A stretch of DNA of 64,000 nt from JAODBJ01 sp963782465 (GCA_963782465.1 CAWAJR010000003.1:1116001-1180000); one strand, 5' to 3'; shown: positions 9,958 through 18,751, counted from the stretch's first letter. Numbers and translations: made by a program. Notes: generated by a model from the letters alone, not told the origin.

Positions 9958-12322
9958 TGGTCATGGCCTCTTCGATCATGTCGTAGAAGGGGGCGAGTGA
10001 CTGGACGATGCCGTCGATGTCGAGGAGTTCGGTGACGGCGCCTTGCACGACGAGGGAGCCGACGATGCCGGGCCGGTCGCCGGGTTGTTGGATCGTCGCG
10101 GCTTGCTCGACGATGTCGACGATCCGGTCGACCATGAACCCGACCATTCGACCCTGGTTCGAGTACACGACCACCTGCACGGGGTCGTTCGGTTCGGCGG
10201 TGGAGAGGTAGCCGAGGGTTCCGGCGATGTCGACGAGGGGCAGGATCGTGTCGCGGTATTGGACGACGTCGCGGCCGGCGGTGTGCTCGAGGCTGGCGCG
10301 GGGGAACTCTTCGAGCCGGTCGACCGCCGACAGCGGCACCGCGACCCGGCCCTCGGCACCGACTCGCAGCACGAGGAGCGTCTCGGTCGACACCTTCGTG
10401 CTGGTCGGGTGATCGTTGCCGTCACCGACGCCGTTCTGCTCCTGGAGCGCGTTGATGACGTGGGCGCGTTGGGCGAGGCCGAGGACGTCGAGGATGAGCG
10501 CGACGTGCCCGTCGCCCATGATCGTGCACCCGGAGAACGCGTCGACCCCTTTGCATTGCGGCGACAGCGGTTTGACCACGATCTCCTCGGTGTCGTTCAC
10601 CTGGTCGACCACCAACCCGAACTGCCGGTCATCGGCCTTCAACACCACAATCGTCGCGGCCGCATCGTCACCCTGCCCGCCCGCGGTCCCCAACTCCCGG
10701 TTCAGGTAGACGATCGGCAAGATCTGGCCCCGCAACCGGTACACCGGCGCCCCATGCACCGACTCCACCTTCGTACGCGCCCCCTCCGCGTCCAAGCCCA
10801 CCAACTCCAACAAGCTCACCTGCGGGATCGCGAACCGGTCCCCACCACTGGAAACAATCAACGCCGGCACAATCGCCAACGTCAAGGGGATCTTCACCTT
10901 GATCGTCGTCCCCAACCCCGGCCGGGTCTGCATGTCCAACGACCCACCGATCCGCTCAATATTCGTCCGGACCACATCCATCCCCACCCCCCGGCCCGAC
11001 ACGTTCGACACCTTCTCCGCCGTCGACAGGCCCGGCAAGAACACCAAGTTCGTCGCCTCACGGTCCGACATCCGGCCCGCCGCCTCCGCCGACACCAACC
11101 CCCGCTCGACCGCCTTCGCCTTCACCCGCGCCAGATCGATCCCCGCCCCATCATCCACGATCTCGATATTGACCTGACCGCCCTCATGGAACGCCCGCAA
11201 CACCAACACACCCTCCGGCGGCTTCCCCACCGCCACCCGAGCCTCCGGCGTCTCGATCCCATGATCGATGCTGTTGCGCACAATGTGCGTCAACGGGTCC
11301 TTGATCGCCTCGATAATCGTCTTGTCCAGCTCAGTGTCCTTCCCCTCCATCTCGATCCGGACCTGCTTACCGAACTGCGACGCCAAATCACGCACCACCC
11401 GCGGGAACTTCGACCAAACATTCCCGATCGGCTGCATCCGCGTCTTCATCACCCCCGCCTGCAACTCCGTCGTAATCATGTTCAACCGCTGCGTCGTCGA
11501 CGCGAACGCCGGCTCCACATCCTGCGTCGACGCATACTGCAAAATCTGGTTCCGCGCCAACACCAACTCACCCACCAACGTCATCACCTGGTCCAACAAC
11601 CCCACATCAACCCGCAACGACGAATCCGCGACCGAGTGCTTCACTTCTTTCTGTTCCACCAACGCCTCGGAGACCTGGGCCGGCTCGACCGCGCCCGACT
11701 CGACGAGGATCTCCCCGATCGGGCGCGCGTCACCCGACTCCTGGTTGATCAACCCCACCGCAACATCAACCTCCGAAACACCCCCCTCCTCGACCAAGAT
11801 CTCACCCAACAGCCGATCATGCTCCACCCCCACCGGCACCTCATCGGGCGTCTCATCGGGCGTCTCATCGGGCGTCTCGGCGGGTGCCTCAGTCGGGGCG
11901 GCGGTCGCCTCGACCGGTTCGCCCTTGCCACGGGCTTCGAGGTTCTGCAACGTCGCGACGAGCGGCGCGTAGTCGGCGTCACCTTCCGACTCGCCGCCCG
12001 AGCCTTCGATCTCGACGAGGATGGCGCGCACCGCGTCGGTCATCGCCAGCAACGCGTCCGCGATCTCCGCGTCGACCGTCACCACCCCATCACGCAACAA
12101 CGACAACAAGTTCTCGCCCACATGCGCGACCCGCTCGAGCTTCCCGAACCCCAAAAACCCACACGTCCCCTTCATCGTGTGGATCGCCCGGAAAATGCTC
12201 TTCAACACCTCCAGATCACCCGGCGCCTGCTCCAACACCACCAAGTCCTGGTCCAGCTGGTCCAAGTTCTCGAAACTCTCCACCAAGAACTCACCCAACA
12301 GCTCGTCCATACCGTCATCCAT
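9950..12322 (-). CDS. cheA: CheA histidine kinase with MshEN-like linker and two CheW domains
   Basis: A 790-residue CheA. The HPt (P1) domain carries AIHTMKGTCGFLGF with phospho-His 48. There is no P2 domain; instead residues 150-162 hold three ETPD repeats and residues about 171-224 hold two GEILVExG repeats resembling the N-terminal module of GspE/PilB ATPases. Dimerisation P3 follows (LLDQVMTLVGELVLARNQ), then the ATPase with N box HIVRNSIDHGIE, G1 DDGAGID, and G2 GRGVGMDVV, and finally two CheW-like P5 domains rather than one. ATG 12322 has GGAG eight bases upstream. It lies between the LuxR regulator and cheW and autophosphorylates to feed the CheY and CheB proteins encoded upstream. 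Confidence 0.95.
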   Translation of the reverse strand: MDDGMDELLGEFLVESFENLDQLDQDLVVLEQAPGDLEVLKSIFRAIHTMKGTCGFLGFGKLERVAHVGENLLSLLRDGVVTVDAEIADALLAMTDAVRAILVEIEGSGGESEGDADYAPLVATLQNLEARGKGEPVEATAAPTEAPAETPDETPDETPDEVPVGVEHDRLLGEILVEEGGVSEVDVAVGLINQESGDARPIGEILVESGAVEPAQVSEALVEQKEVKHSVADSSLRVDVGLLDQVMTLVGELVLARNQILQYASTQDVEPAFASTTQRLNMITTELQAGVMKTRMQPIGNVWSKFPRVVRDLASQFGKQVRIEMEGKDTELDKTIIEAIKDPLTHIVRNSIDHGIETPEARVAVGKPPEGVLVLRAFHEGGQVNIEIVDDGAGIDLARVKAKAVERGLVSAEAAGRMSDREATNLVFLPGLSTAEKVSNVSGRGVGMDVVRTNIERIGGSLDMQTRPGLGTTIKVKIPLTLAIVPALIVSSGGDRFAIPQVSLLELVGLDAEGARTKVESVHGAPVYRLRGQILPIVYLNRELGTAGGQGDDAAATIVVLKADDRQFGLVVDQVNDTEEIVVKPLSPQCKGVDAFSGCTIMGDGHVALILDVLGLAQRAHVINALQEQNGVGDGNDHPTSTKVSTETLLVLRVGAEGRVAVPLSAVDRLEEFPRASLEHTAGRDVVQYRDTILPLVDIAGTLGYLSTAEPNDPVQVVVYSNQGRMVGFMVDRIVDIVEQAATIQQPGDRPGIVGSLVVQGAVTELLDIDGIVQSLAPFYDMIEEAMTNV

Positions 12323-12347
12323 CACAACAACTCCAAAGAGGCCAGGA

Positions 12348-13100
12348 TCAAAGGGGGCGGGAATCGTCGACGATGCGCAACGGCGCCGGCGGCGGCGTCG
12401 CACCCCGTGCGAGAAGTTCTCGAAGACCAGCGAGGTCGCGCACGGCAAGCTTGCGGTACATCGAACTCAGGTAGTTGCGAACGGTGCTCGGGCTCACGTA
12501 GAGGCGCTTCGCGATCGCCGCGACGGTGTCGCCGTTCGCGAGCATCGTCGCGACCGAACGTTCGCGTTCGGTGAGTTGTTCGGAACCTTCGAGCAGACCG
12601 ATCGGGGTCGCCGGCACGCTGGCGCGGCGGCGGCCGAAACCGACCCACTCGACTTCACGAGCGATGCTCACCAGGGCGTGGGTCAGTCGCTCGACGCGTT
12701 CGGGGGTGAGCGTCGGCTGCTGCCACCACAACACGCCACCACCGCAACCGAGGCGTTCGGCGGTGACCCGTACGAGGCGAGGTTCGGTGGGGCTCCCGAA
12801 ATCGAACTCGGCGGTCGCCTGGCGGTGCGGTGCGTCGCGCAGCGCGCGGAGCAGGGCGGCCAGCTTCGCGGTGCGCTCGTCGCCCAGCGCGAACAGGGAT
12901 CGCCCGACCGGGTCGCCGACGCGCCCGACGAGGTCCAGGAACGCAGGGCTCGCCCACTCGACGGCACCGTTGTCGTCGGTGAGCACGGCAACGAACGAGC
13001 TCCGTTCGAGCACGGTCGTGAGGAGCTCCTCCCGACCCGACACCGCCCGGTCCGCGCCGACCTCGAACCGGGAGGTTCGTGCCACATTGACTGCAGGCAT
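12348..13100 (-). CDS. PAS-like sensor/LuxR-type transcriptional regulator
   Basis: A 250-residue regulator embedded in the chemotaxis cluster, 25 bases before cheA. Residues about 25-130 look like a PAS domain (ERSSFVAVLTDDNGAVEWAS, then FLDLVGRVGDPVGRSLF). The C-terminal HTH is a clear LuxR/GerE domain: LTERERSVATMLANGDTVAA, IAKRLYVSPSTVRNYLSSMY. There is no receiver domain, so it is unlikely to be a CheA phosphorylation target. Several start codons exist; ATG 13100 is preferred because a GGGGGA stretch lies eight bases upstream. It may regulate the cluster or distant genes; that is inference. Confidence 0.85.
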   Translation of the reverse strand: MPAVNVARTSRFEVGADRAVSGREELLTTVLERSSFVAVLTDDNGAVEWASPAFLDLVGRVGDPVGRSLFALGDERTAKLAALLRALRDAPHRQATAEFDFGSPTEPRLVRVTAERLGCGGGVLWWQQPTLTPERVERLTHALVSIAREVEWVGFGRRRASVPATPIGLLEGSEQLTERERSVATMLANGDTVAAIAKRLYVSPSTVRNYLSSMYRKLAVRDLAGLRELLARGATPPPAPLRIVDDSRPL

Positions 13101-13213
13101 GGGTGGTTCCCCCGAGGTCGTCGGTTCGTGACGGGCACGGGCCCGCTCTCGAGGTGTTGTTCGGCGTCCTGGCCGGGCGCTGGAGCCCGGGCTGAGAAGC
13201 GGAGAAACGGTGC

Positions 13214-13699
13214 TCAACCGAGCAGGAACGTCACAAGCCCGGCCGAGTACTTGTCGACCGACACCCGGTAGTGGCGGGTGGCGCGAGGCTTCCGGAGCAG
13301 ATCATGCGCCGGCTCGGGCAATTTGCCCGGCTGCCGGTGCAGTTCCTTGAACCGGACGTGCGGCGTGCAATCCGTGTTGAACAGCTGCGCCATCACGTTC
13401 ACGACCTCGCGCACGTTCTCGATCGCCTCGTCGTCGAGTTTGTAACCCTCGATCGCCTGCTGCGCGGCTTCGGGTGCGACACCCACCAGGGCACCGCCGA
13501 GCGAGAGCGCGGCCGCATGGTCGACGACGCACAGCACCCCGACGTCTTCGCTGTCGCTGACGAACTCGGCGAGGATCGCGGGTGCGTCGTCGTCGATCGT
13601 CGCCTTCTTGTCGAGAGCAACTTTCACTTCGGCGCCCACCATCGCGTGGAGCACCTCTTCCAGTGCGCCCGGGCGCGGGCACGGGTAGTTGGTCGGCAT
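13214..13699 (-). CDS. CheX/CheC-like chemotaxis-associated protein
   Basis: A 161-residue protein of uncertain family located between cheY and the LuxR gene. The segment VGVLCVVDHAAALSLGGALV followed by EAIENVREVVNVMAQLFN resembles the layout of CheC/CheX/FliY proteins, in which an acidic ExxN helix forms the CheY-P phosphatase site; here E and N occur as ENVREVVN. The C-terminal 50 residues (FKELHRQPGKLPEPAHDLL onward) are not recognised. Position and pattern suggest a role in CheY-P turnover or a related adaptor function, but this is inference. ATG 13699 begins MPTNYPCPRP. Confidence 0.6.
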   Translation of the reverse strand: MPTNYPCPRPGALEEVLHAMVGAEVKVALDKKATIDDDAPAILAEFVSDSEDVGVLCVVDHAAALSLGGALVGVAPEAAQQAIEGYKLDDEAIENVREVVNVMAQLFNTDCTPHVRFKELHRQPGKLPEPAHDLLRKPRATRHYRVSVDKYSAGLVTFLLG

Positions 13700-13789
13700 G
13701 GCCCGCCTCCTTGCTCGCCATGGCTGCTCGGCCGTTGCGTTGGGTGCGCTCGCCCGCCGGGGCCCTTCGTCGCGGCGGGCGCGCCCCGG

Positions 13790-14149
13790 TCAGACGAACT
13801 GGCCGAGGGCACGCCGGAACGTATCGGCGTTGAACGGCTTCGAGATCACGAACATCGCGCCGGCTTCGACCGCCCGGTCCTTGTAGCTCGCCTGGCTCTC
13901 CGAGGTCACGAACCCGAGCTTGACCGGGATGCCTTCGGCGTTGAGCGCCTCGAGCATGTCGATGCCGTTCATCTCCGGCATGTTCCAGTCGGAGAGCACG
14001 AGGTCGGGTTGCTGTTCTCTGATCACGGTGAGGCCTTCGGCGCCGCTCGCGGCTTCGAGGAACTCCGAATCGGACAACCCGATCTCGTTCAACTGGCGAC
14101 GGACGATCATCCGCATCGCCTTGCTGTCGTCGATAATCAAGATCTTCAT
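13790..14149 (-). CDS. cheY: CheY-like single-domain response regulator (first copy)
   Basis: A 119-residue receiver domain without an output domain. The acidic pair is in ILIIDDSKAMR, the phospho-acceptor is Asp 54 in LVLSDWNMPEMNG, the conserved Ser/Thr lies in GFVTSES and the Lys in FVISKPFN. The protein is predicted to be phosphorylated by the CheA encoded downstream. The DWNMPxMxG form is typical of CheY paralogues outside the classical flagellar set. ATG 14149 (MKILIIDD) is the only start that leaves the first beta strand intact. It lies between cheX and the CheX/CheC-like gene. Confidence 0.93.
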   Translation of the reverse strand: MKILIIDDSKAMRMIVRRQLNEIGLSDSEFLEAASGAEGLTVIREQQPDLVLSDWNMPEMNGIDMLEALNAEGIPVKLGFVTSESQASYKDRAVEAGAMFVISKPFNADTFRRALGQFV

Positions 14150-14186
14150 CCCAGTCCTACCTCTGCTTCGGCGCCGAACGACGGCG

Positions 14187-14642
14187 TCATGCTCCGTCCT
14201 TGGAAAGCACTCGAACTTCGAACACGTACCCTTCACACTCGTACGCGAGCGACCGGGTCAGGTGTGTTCCGGGAACGATCACCCGGAAGTCGGAACCGCG
14301 CACAACCGTCGGGAGCGACAGCGCCGACTCACCTTCGAGCAACGCCTTCACGTTGCCGCCGGTCATGTTGGCGAGCTCGCCCACGACGTCGCTGAGTTCC
14401 TCGTCGGTGACGTCGGCGGGCTCGCTGCCGAACATCGTGCCGGCGACGATGCGGCCGAAGTCCTCCGGGCATTCGACGACCACGGAACCCTGCCAGCTCC
14501 CGCTGATGTGCACGGTGCCGATGAAGCGCGGCTGGCCCGGTGTCGGAATGGTTTCGCAGTGCGTGCGAGTCAGCTCGAAACCGAGCATCCCCGTGAACAC
14601 ACTCTCGACCATCTCGGCGAAATCGAGGTCGGTCATTTCCAT
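14187..14642 (-). CDS. cheX: CheX-like CheY-P phosphatase
   Basis: A 151-residue CheX-type protein. The phosphatase helix reads ELSDVVGELANMTGGNVKAL, matching the family signature E-x-x-N (GELANMxxGN) that inserts into the active site of phosphorylated CheY. The C-terminal half has the alternating strands SDFRVIVPGTHL and GYVFEVRVLSK typical of the fold. ATG 14642 has GGAGA upstream (start MEMTDLDF). Encoded just after cheR and before a cheY; it probably dephosphorylates one or both CheY proteins. Confidence in the family is good because the signature helix is intact. Confidence 0.88.
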   Translation of the reverse strand: MEMTDLDFAEMVESVFTGMLGFELTRTHCETIPTPGQPRFIGTVHISGSWQGSVVVECPEDFGRIVAGTMFGSEPADVTDEELSDVVGELANMTGGNVKALLEGESALSLPTVVRGSDFRVIVPGTHLTRSLAYECEGYVFEVRVLSKDGA

Positions 14643-14653
14643 GGTTGATCTCC

Positions 14654-15487
14654 TCAAGCGGTCGTAGGGACCCGGTAGCAGTTCGCGCGAGAACGGGTCA
14701 CCCGCTCGAACATCCCGTCGTATTGCAAGGTCGACTCGGCCGCGCCGAGGAACATGTAGCCATCCGGCGCCATGAGCCGCCGCACCCGGTTGAGAATGTC
14801 GCGTTTCGTGTCGGCGTCGAAGTAGATCAGGACGTTGCGCAAGAACACGACGTCCATCCGCGGGAGCGAAGGCCACGGTGCCACGAGGTTCATCTGGCGA
14901 AACTCGACGGCGCTGCGAAGATCGGCCTTCACCCGCCACGACGAACCCGCACGCTCGAAGTACTTCAAGAGCAATGGTGCGGGCAATCCGCGGTTCACCT
15001 CGATCTGGGCGTACTTCGCCTCTTTCGCCTTGTCGACGACTTCCTGCGAAAGGTCGGTGCCGAGGATCGAAACGTTCCATCCCGCGAGTTGCGGGAAGTG
15101 CTCACGCAAGGTCATCGCAATCGTGTACGCCTCTTGGCCGGTCGACGATGCCGCCGACCAGATCCGCAACGTGCGCTGGGCCTTGCGCAACTGCATCAGT
15201 TCGGGGACGACCTCCTCACGGAGGGCCTCGAACGGGTGATGGTCCCGGTAGAACGAGGTCTCGTTCGTCGTCATCGCTTCGACGACCTGCGTCGTCGTCG
15301 CCGCGTCTCCGCGCTTCAGCCGCTCGACCAGCTCGCTGATGTCGGCGAGGCCCTGCTTGCGGGCGACCGGCATGAGCCGCGCCTGCACGAGGTACTCCTT
15401 GCCCGGCTCCAGCACGATCGCCGAGCGCTGCCGTACCAGGGTCCGGATGTAGTCGAAGTCCGCCGTCTGCAAGGCCGCCGCATTCAT
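14654..15487 (-). CDS. cheR: CheR chemotaxis protein methyltransferase
   Basis: A 277-residue CheR that methylates receptor glutamates with S-adenosylmethionine. It has the N-terminal helical CheR_N domain (DFDYIRTLVRQRSAIVL) and the catalytic Rossmann domain with TNETSFYRDHHPFEAL, the SAM-binding IWSAASSTGQEAYTIAM and FLRNVLIYFD. The start ATG overlaps the cheB stop as ATGA. Finding cheR with cheB means that methylated receptors should exist elsewhere in the genome, since none is encoded in the window. Confidence 0.96.
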   Translation of the reverse strand: MNAAALQTADFDYIRTLVRQRSAIVLEPGKEYLVQARLMPVARKQGLADISELVERLKRGDAATTTQVVEAMTTNETSFYRDHHPFEALREEVVPELMQLRKAQRTLRIWSAASSTGQEAYTIAMTLREHFPQLAGWNVSILGTDLSQEVVDKAKEAKYAQIEVNRGLPAPLLLKYFERAGSSWRVKADLRSAVEFRQMNLVAPWPSLPRMDVVFLRNVLIYFDADTKRDILNRVRRLMAPDGYMFLGAAESTLQYDGMFERVTRSRANCYRVPTTA

Positions 15488-16605
15488 CGCAGTGCCCCAG
15501 TCCCCGTGCGCACCGGGTTGCGCTGGTGCGCGACCCGCAGCACGATCTCGTCGGCGACCCGGGCGAGCGGCACTTCGGCGCTCGCCAGCCCGGCGTGAAC
15601 GACCGCGCCGGGCATTCCCCACACCACGCTGCTCGACTCGTCCTGGGCGAGGATTTCGCACCCGGCGCTCGCGAGGGCCTGGGCACCGTGGCACCCGTCG
15701 TTCCCCATCCCCGTCAGCACGACACCGAGCGCGTGGGCACCGAACGCCTTCGCGACGGAGCGGAACATCGGGTCGGCGGCCGGCTTGCACGAGTTCTCGG
15801 GCGGGTCGTCGTTGCACACGATGTGGGCGGGGCCGGTGCCACGCTTTTCGACGAGCATGTGCCGGCCACCGGGCGCGATGTACACGGTGCCGGCGCGAAG
15901 TTCGGTCCCGGTCGCGCCTTCGACGACGTGCACCGCCGACGTGCGGTCGAGTCGTTCGGCCAGCAGCCCGGTGAAGACGGGCGGCATGTGTTGCACGATC
16001 ACCACGGGTACCGGGAGCCCGGCCGGCAGCGCCGGGATGACGTCTTGCAGCGCCTTCGGCCCGCCCGTCGATACGGCCACCGCGACAACGTCGATGCGCT
16101 GCACCGCGGGTGGCCGGCGCAACACCGGACGCGCGGCCGGCGCGGGCGCGGTCCCGGCGAGGGTGCCGGCGCGGAAGGTGCGGCGCCGGCCGAGGATCTT
16201 CACCTTCGGGAGCAGTTCGGCGCGGATGGCGCTGATTGCCGCGTCCCGCCCGCCGAACGATTCCGGCTTCGTGAGGTAGTCGGTCGCGCCCAGCGCCAAG
16301 GCGTCGAGGGTCGCGGTGCCGCCCCGCGTGGTGAGCGTCGAGAACATCAGCACCGGGAGGTTCGGGAATTCTTTCCGCAACTGGGTCAAGGTCTCGATGC
16401 CGTCCATCACGGGCATCTCGATGTCGAGCGTCACGATGTCGGGCTTGGTCGACCGGATCTTGTCGAGCCCGATCCGCCCGTTCCCGGCCGTCGCCACCAC
16501 TTCGATCGCCGGGTCCGTGGAGAGGATGTCGGACAGCACACGCCGGATCACGACGGAGTCGTCGACGACGACAACTCGGACCGGGGGGACAATCGCGGCG
16601 CACAC
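15484..16605 (-). CDS. cheB: CheB protein-glutamate methylesterase response regulator
   Basis: A 373-residue CheB. The receiver domain carries VVVDDSVVIRR and phospho-acceptor Asp 61 in LDIEMPVMDG; after a linker rich in Arg, Pro and Ala the methylesterase domain shows the catalytic Ser in VAVSTGGPKALQ, His in VIVQHMPP and Asp in LTGMGNDGCHG. It demethylates receptor glutamates opposite to CheR. Start is GTG 16605, ten bases after the upstream cheY stop; the stop overlaps cheR. The C-terminus (HQRNPVRTGTGALR) is slightly longer than usual but not remarkable. Confidence 0.96.
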   Translation of the reverse strand: MCAAIVPPVRVVVVDDSVVIRRVLSDILSTDPAIEVVATAGNGRIGLDKIRSTKPDIVTLDIEMPVMDGIETLTQLRKEFPNLPVLMFSTLTTRGGTATLDALALGATDYLTKPESFGGRDAAISAIRAELLPKVKILGRRRTFRAGTLAGTAPAPAARPVLRRPPAVQRIDVVAVAVSTGGPKALQDVIPALPAGLPVPVVIVQHMPPVFTGLLAERLDRTSAVHVVEGATGTELRAGTVYIAPGGRHMLVEKRGTGPAHIVCNDDPPENSCKPAADPMFRSVAKAFGAHALGVVLTGMGNDGCHGAQALASAGCEILAQDESSSVVWGMPGAVVHAGLASAEVPLARVADEIVLRVAHQRNPVRTGTGALR

Positions 16606-16614
16606 GGCGGGGCC

Positions 16615-16986
16615 TCAGTGCTGCTCGCGCGCGAGTTCGATCTTCTCGACCAGCGCGTCCTGCGTGAAGGGTTTCATCAGGTACTCGTCGGCACCGGATT
16701 CGAGCGCCTCCGCGACCTTCTCTATCGCAGTCTCACTCGTGACCATCACGAGCGAGGCGTCGTCGAGCAGACCCGAGTTCCGCACCCGTTTCACGAAGTC
16801 GATGCCGCTCATCTCCGGCATGTTCCAGTCGACCAGCACGACATCGGGAGACCCGTGGTCGCGGATCGCGCGGAAGGCCTCGACGCCGTTCGCCGCTTCG
16901 ATGACCTCGTCGTAGCCGCATGATCGCAACATGCGCGCGAGAAGCACGCGCATGGCCCGGGAGTCGTCGACCACCATCGCTCGCAT
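16615..16986 (-). CDS. cheY: CheY-like single-domain response regulator (second copy, first gene of cluster)
   Basis: A 123-residue receiver with acidic pair in MVVDDSRAMR, Asp 53 in LVDWNMPEMSG, Thr in MVTSET and Lys in YLMKPFTQ. It shares the DWNMPEM signature with the other CheY of the cluster and they are clearly paralogues. ATG 16986 has AGAGGTGG upstream. As the first gene, its upstream region (16987-17183), shared divergently with the Gfo/Idh gene, should hold the promoter of the whole nine-gene cluster. Confidence 0.93.
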   Translation of the reverse strand: MRAMVVDDSRAMRVLLARMLRSCGYDEVIEAANGVEAFRAIRDHGSPDVVLVDWNMPEMSGIDFVKRVRNSGLLDDASLVMVTSETAIEKVAEALESGADEYLMKPFTQDALVEKIELAREQH

Positions 16987-17169
16987 TGCGCCACCTCTCT
17001 GCCCGCGGGCCGACCGGCGGCGCCTCTGCGCCCCGTGCAGCCCGTCATCCTTGGTTCGGGGCGCGCACGTACCCGCTGAACCGGCAGCGCGTCTGTATCG
17101 GCGTCTCAACGGAGGACAGCTTCGACACCGGGCACATCCGTGCCGGCGCGAGTAACTCGTTTGTGCCAG

Positions 17170-17175
17170 TAGCGT
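17170..17175 (+). promoter_or_regulatory. -10 box (TAGCGT) of leaderless Gfo/Idh gene
   Basis: TAGCGT matches the actinobacterial TAnnnT -10 element and ends eight bases before the ATG at 17184. No Shine-Dalgarno sequence is present, so the mRNA probably begins at or next to the start codon. Confidence 0.55.
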
Positions 17176-17183
17176 GCCCGACC

Positions 17184-18362
17184 ATGCAGCGCGTCGGTGT
17201 CGGCATCGTCGGTTCGGGCTTCGCGGCGACCTTGCACGTCGACGCGTGGCGGCGCGTCGCGGGTATCGAAGTCGACGTCGTCACTGTGACATCGGCGCAT
17301 CGCGAACACGCCGAGGCGTTCGCGCAGCGGCACGCGATCCCCGGGGTCACCGAGACGGTCGACGCGCTCCTGTCCGAACCCGGAATCGACATCGTCGACT
17401 GTTGCGTCCCCAACTTTCTCCACGCACCGGTCGCGCGGCAAGCGCTCGACACCGGCCGCCACGTCGTCATCGAGAAGCCGCTCACCGGCGCGTTCGTCGA
17501 CCCGGCCGCGGTGCCCGCGGCCGACATGCTCAGCGCGGCCGTCGAAACGGCCGATGCGCTCGTCGACACCGCGCGCCGCAACAACCGACACATCTTCTAC
17601 GCCGAGAACTGGGTGTACGCCCCGCCGGTGGCCAAGGCCCGTCGCCTGTGCACCGCCGCCGGAGGGACGATCCTGCGCCTGCGCGGCGAGGAGTCGCACA
17701 GCGGCACGCACTCCGAACCCAACAAGCGCTGGGAGACCGCCGGCGGCGGCGCGCTGCTCGGCAAGGGCAGCCACCCGCTCGGTGCGGCGATCCATTGCAA
17801 ACGAGTCGAAGGGTTGGCGCGCCGCGGCCGGGCGATCCGCCCACACGCGGTCGTGGCCGAGACCGCGTCGCTCACGAAGGTGCCGTCGTTCGTCGCAGAA
17901 CCCGACAAGTTCATCCGGACCGGCTACCACGACGTCGAAGACTGGGGGTCGCTCATCGTCACGTTCGACGACGGCACCGTCGCGGAGATCACCGCGTCCG
18001 ACACGACGCTCGGCGGGGTCCGCAACACCATGACGATGTTCGGGTCGAATGTCGTCGTCGAAGCGAACCTCAACCCCAACAGCGCGACCCGTGCGTACGC
18101 GCCGAACGCCGACGTGCTGGCCGGCGAGTACCTCAGCGAAAAGCTCGAAACGCATGCCGGATGGTCGTTCCCGTCGCCCGACGAAGACTGGATGCAGGGT
18201 TACCCGCAGGAGATGCAGGATTTCGCCGAGTGCGCGGCGCTCGGCCGGGCACCACTCTCCGACGGCGCGCTCGGGCGCGACGTGCTCGCGGTGATCTACG
18301 GCGCGTACGTGTCGGCGGCGGAAGGACGCCGCGTCGACCTCACACCATGGTTCGGCGCATAG
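17184..18362 (+). CDS. Gfo/Idh/MocA-family oxidoreductase
   Basis: A 392-residue NAD(P)-dependent dehydrogenase. The N-terminal Rossmann fold begins VGVGIVGSGFAATLHVDAW, with the family signature EKPLTG in HVVIEKPLTGAF. The second domain has FYAENWVYAPPVAKARRL and the substrate-binding GKGSHPLGAAIH. Members oxidise or reduce sugars, inositols or related polyols; the substrate is not evident and the active-site His in GSHPLG is in the expected place. The upstream open frame from 16920 was rejected as start because it lies within cheY's antisense; ATG 17184 starts the nucleotide-binding strand and has a leaderless-type -10 box. Confidence 0.9.
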   Translation: MQRVGVGIVGSGFAATLHVDAWRRVAGIEVDVVTVTSAHREHAEAFAQRHAIPGVTETVDALLSEPGIDIVDCCVPNFLHAPVARQALDTGRHVVIEKPLTGAFVDPAAVPAADMLSAAVETADALVDTARRNNRHIFYAENWVYAPPVAKARRLCTAAGGTILRLRGEESHSGTHSEPNKRWETAGGGALLGKGSHPLGAAIHCKRVEGLARRGRAIRPHAVVAETASLTKVPSFVAEPDKFIRTGYHDVEDWGSLIVTFDDGTVAEITASDTTLGGVRNTMTMFGSNVVVEANLNPNSATRAYAPNADVLAGEYLSEKLETHAGWSFPSPDEDWMQGYPQEMQDFAECAALGRAPLSDGALGRDVLAVIYGAYVSAAEGRRVDLTPWFGA

Positions 18363-18365
18363 CGC

Positions 18366-18710
18366 TCAGCCGTCAGTGCCGGGGTGCGGGTCGCGCAACC
18401 ACGGGCGCACCATCACGATCGAGTCCTCGGGGTGCTCGGGATCGAGGCGGAGCACGAACGGGTCGGTGAACGGCGGGTCGCCACTCCAATCGGTGACGAC
18501 CGTGACCTCTTCCTTCGGCGGCCCGAACATCGCGTTGCGCAAGCCGTTCATGTAGGCCGCGGCGACGACTCCCGCAGCCGAGGCTTCGAACCGCCGGATC
18601 GGTGGTGTTGCGGCGTGACCGGAGGCGTCGTCGAGGAACGCGTCTTCGGGGTCCTCGCTGAACTCGTCGCTGAACCCGTCGCCGAGCTGGTCGCGGAACT
18701 CGTCGTCCAC
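18366..18710 (-). CDS. Small acidic hypothetical protein
   Basis: A 114-residue protein with a strongly acidic N-terminal third (DDEFRDQLGDGFSDEFSEDP) and a neutral C-terminal half containing VVAAAYMNGLRNAMFGPPKE and FVLRLDPEHPEDSIVMVRPW. It has no signal peptide or membrane helix. The C-terminal part looks folded and resembles small uncharacterised actinobacterial proteins, but I do not recognise the family. GTG 18710 is the start that gives the compact acidic N-terminus. Its 3' end lies three bases from the end of the converging Gfo/Idh gene and its 5' end faces the PPTase gene tail. Confidence 0.6.
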   Translation of the reverse strand: MDDEFRDQLGDGFSDEFSEDPEDAFLDDASGHAATPPIRRFEASAAGVVAAAYMNGLRNAMFGPPKEEVTVVTDWSGDPPFTDPFVLRLDPEHPEDSIVMVRPWLRDPHPGTDG

Positions 18711-18751
18711 GGGGCCAGGGTAGCCACCCCCCGGGTTGGTATCGACCGCGC

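Noticed and set aside
10043..12574. 843-residue plus-strand frame opposite cheA
   Set aside because: Same antisense artefact; cheA on the minus strand has all kinase motifs.
16920..17183. N-terminal extension of the Gfo/Idh protein to 16920
   Set aside because: It runs antisense through cheY and precedes the Rossmann start; ATG 17184 has a -10 box.
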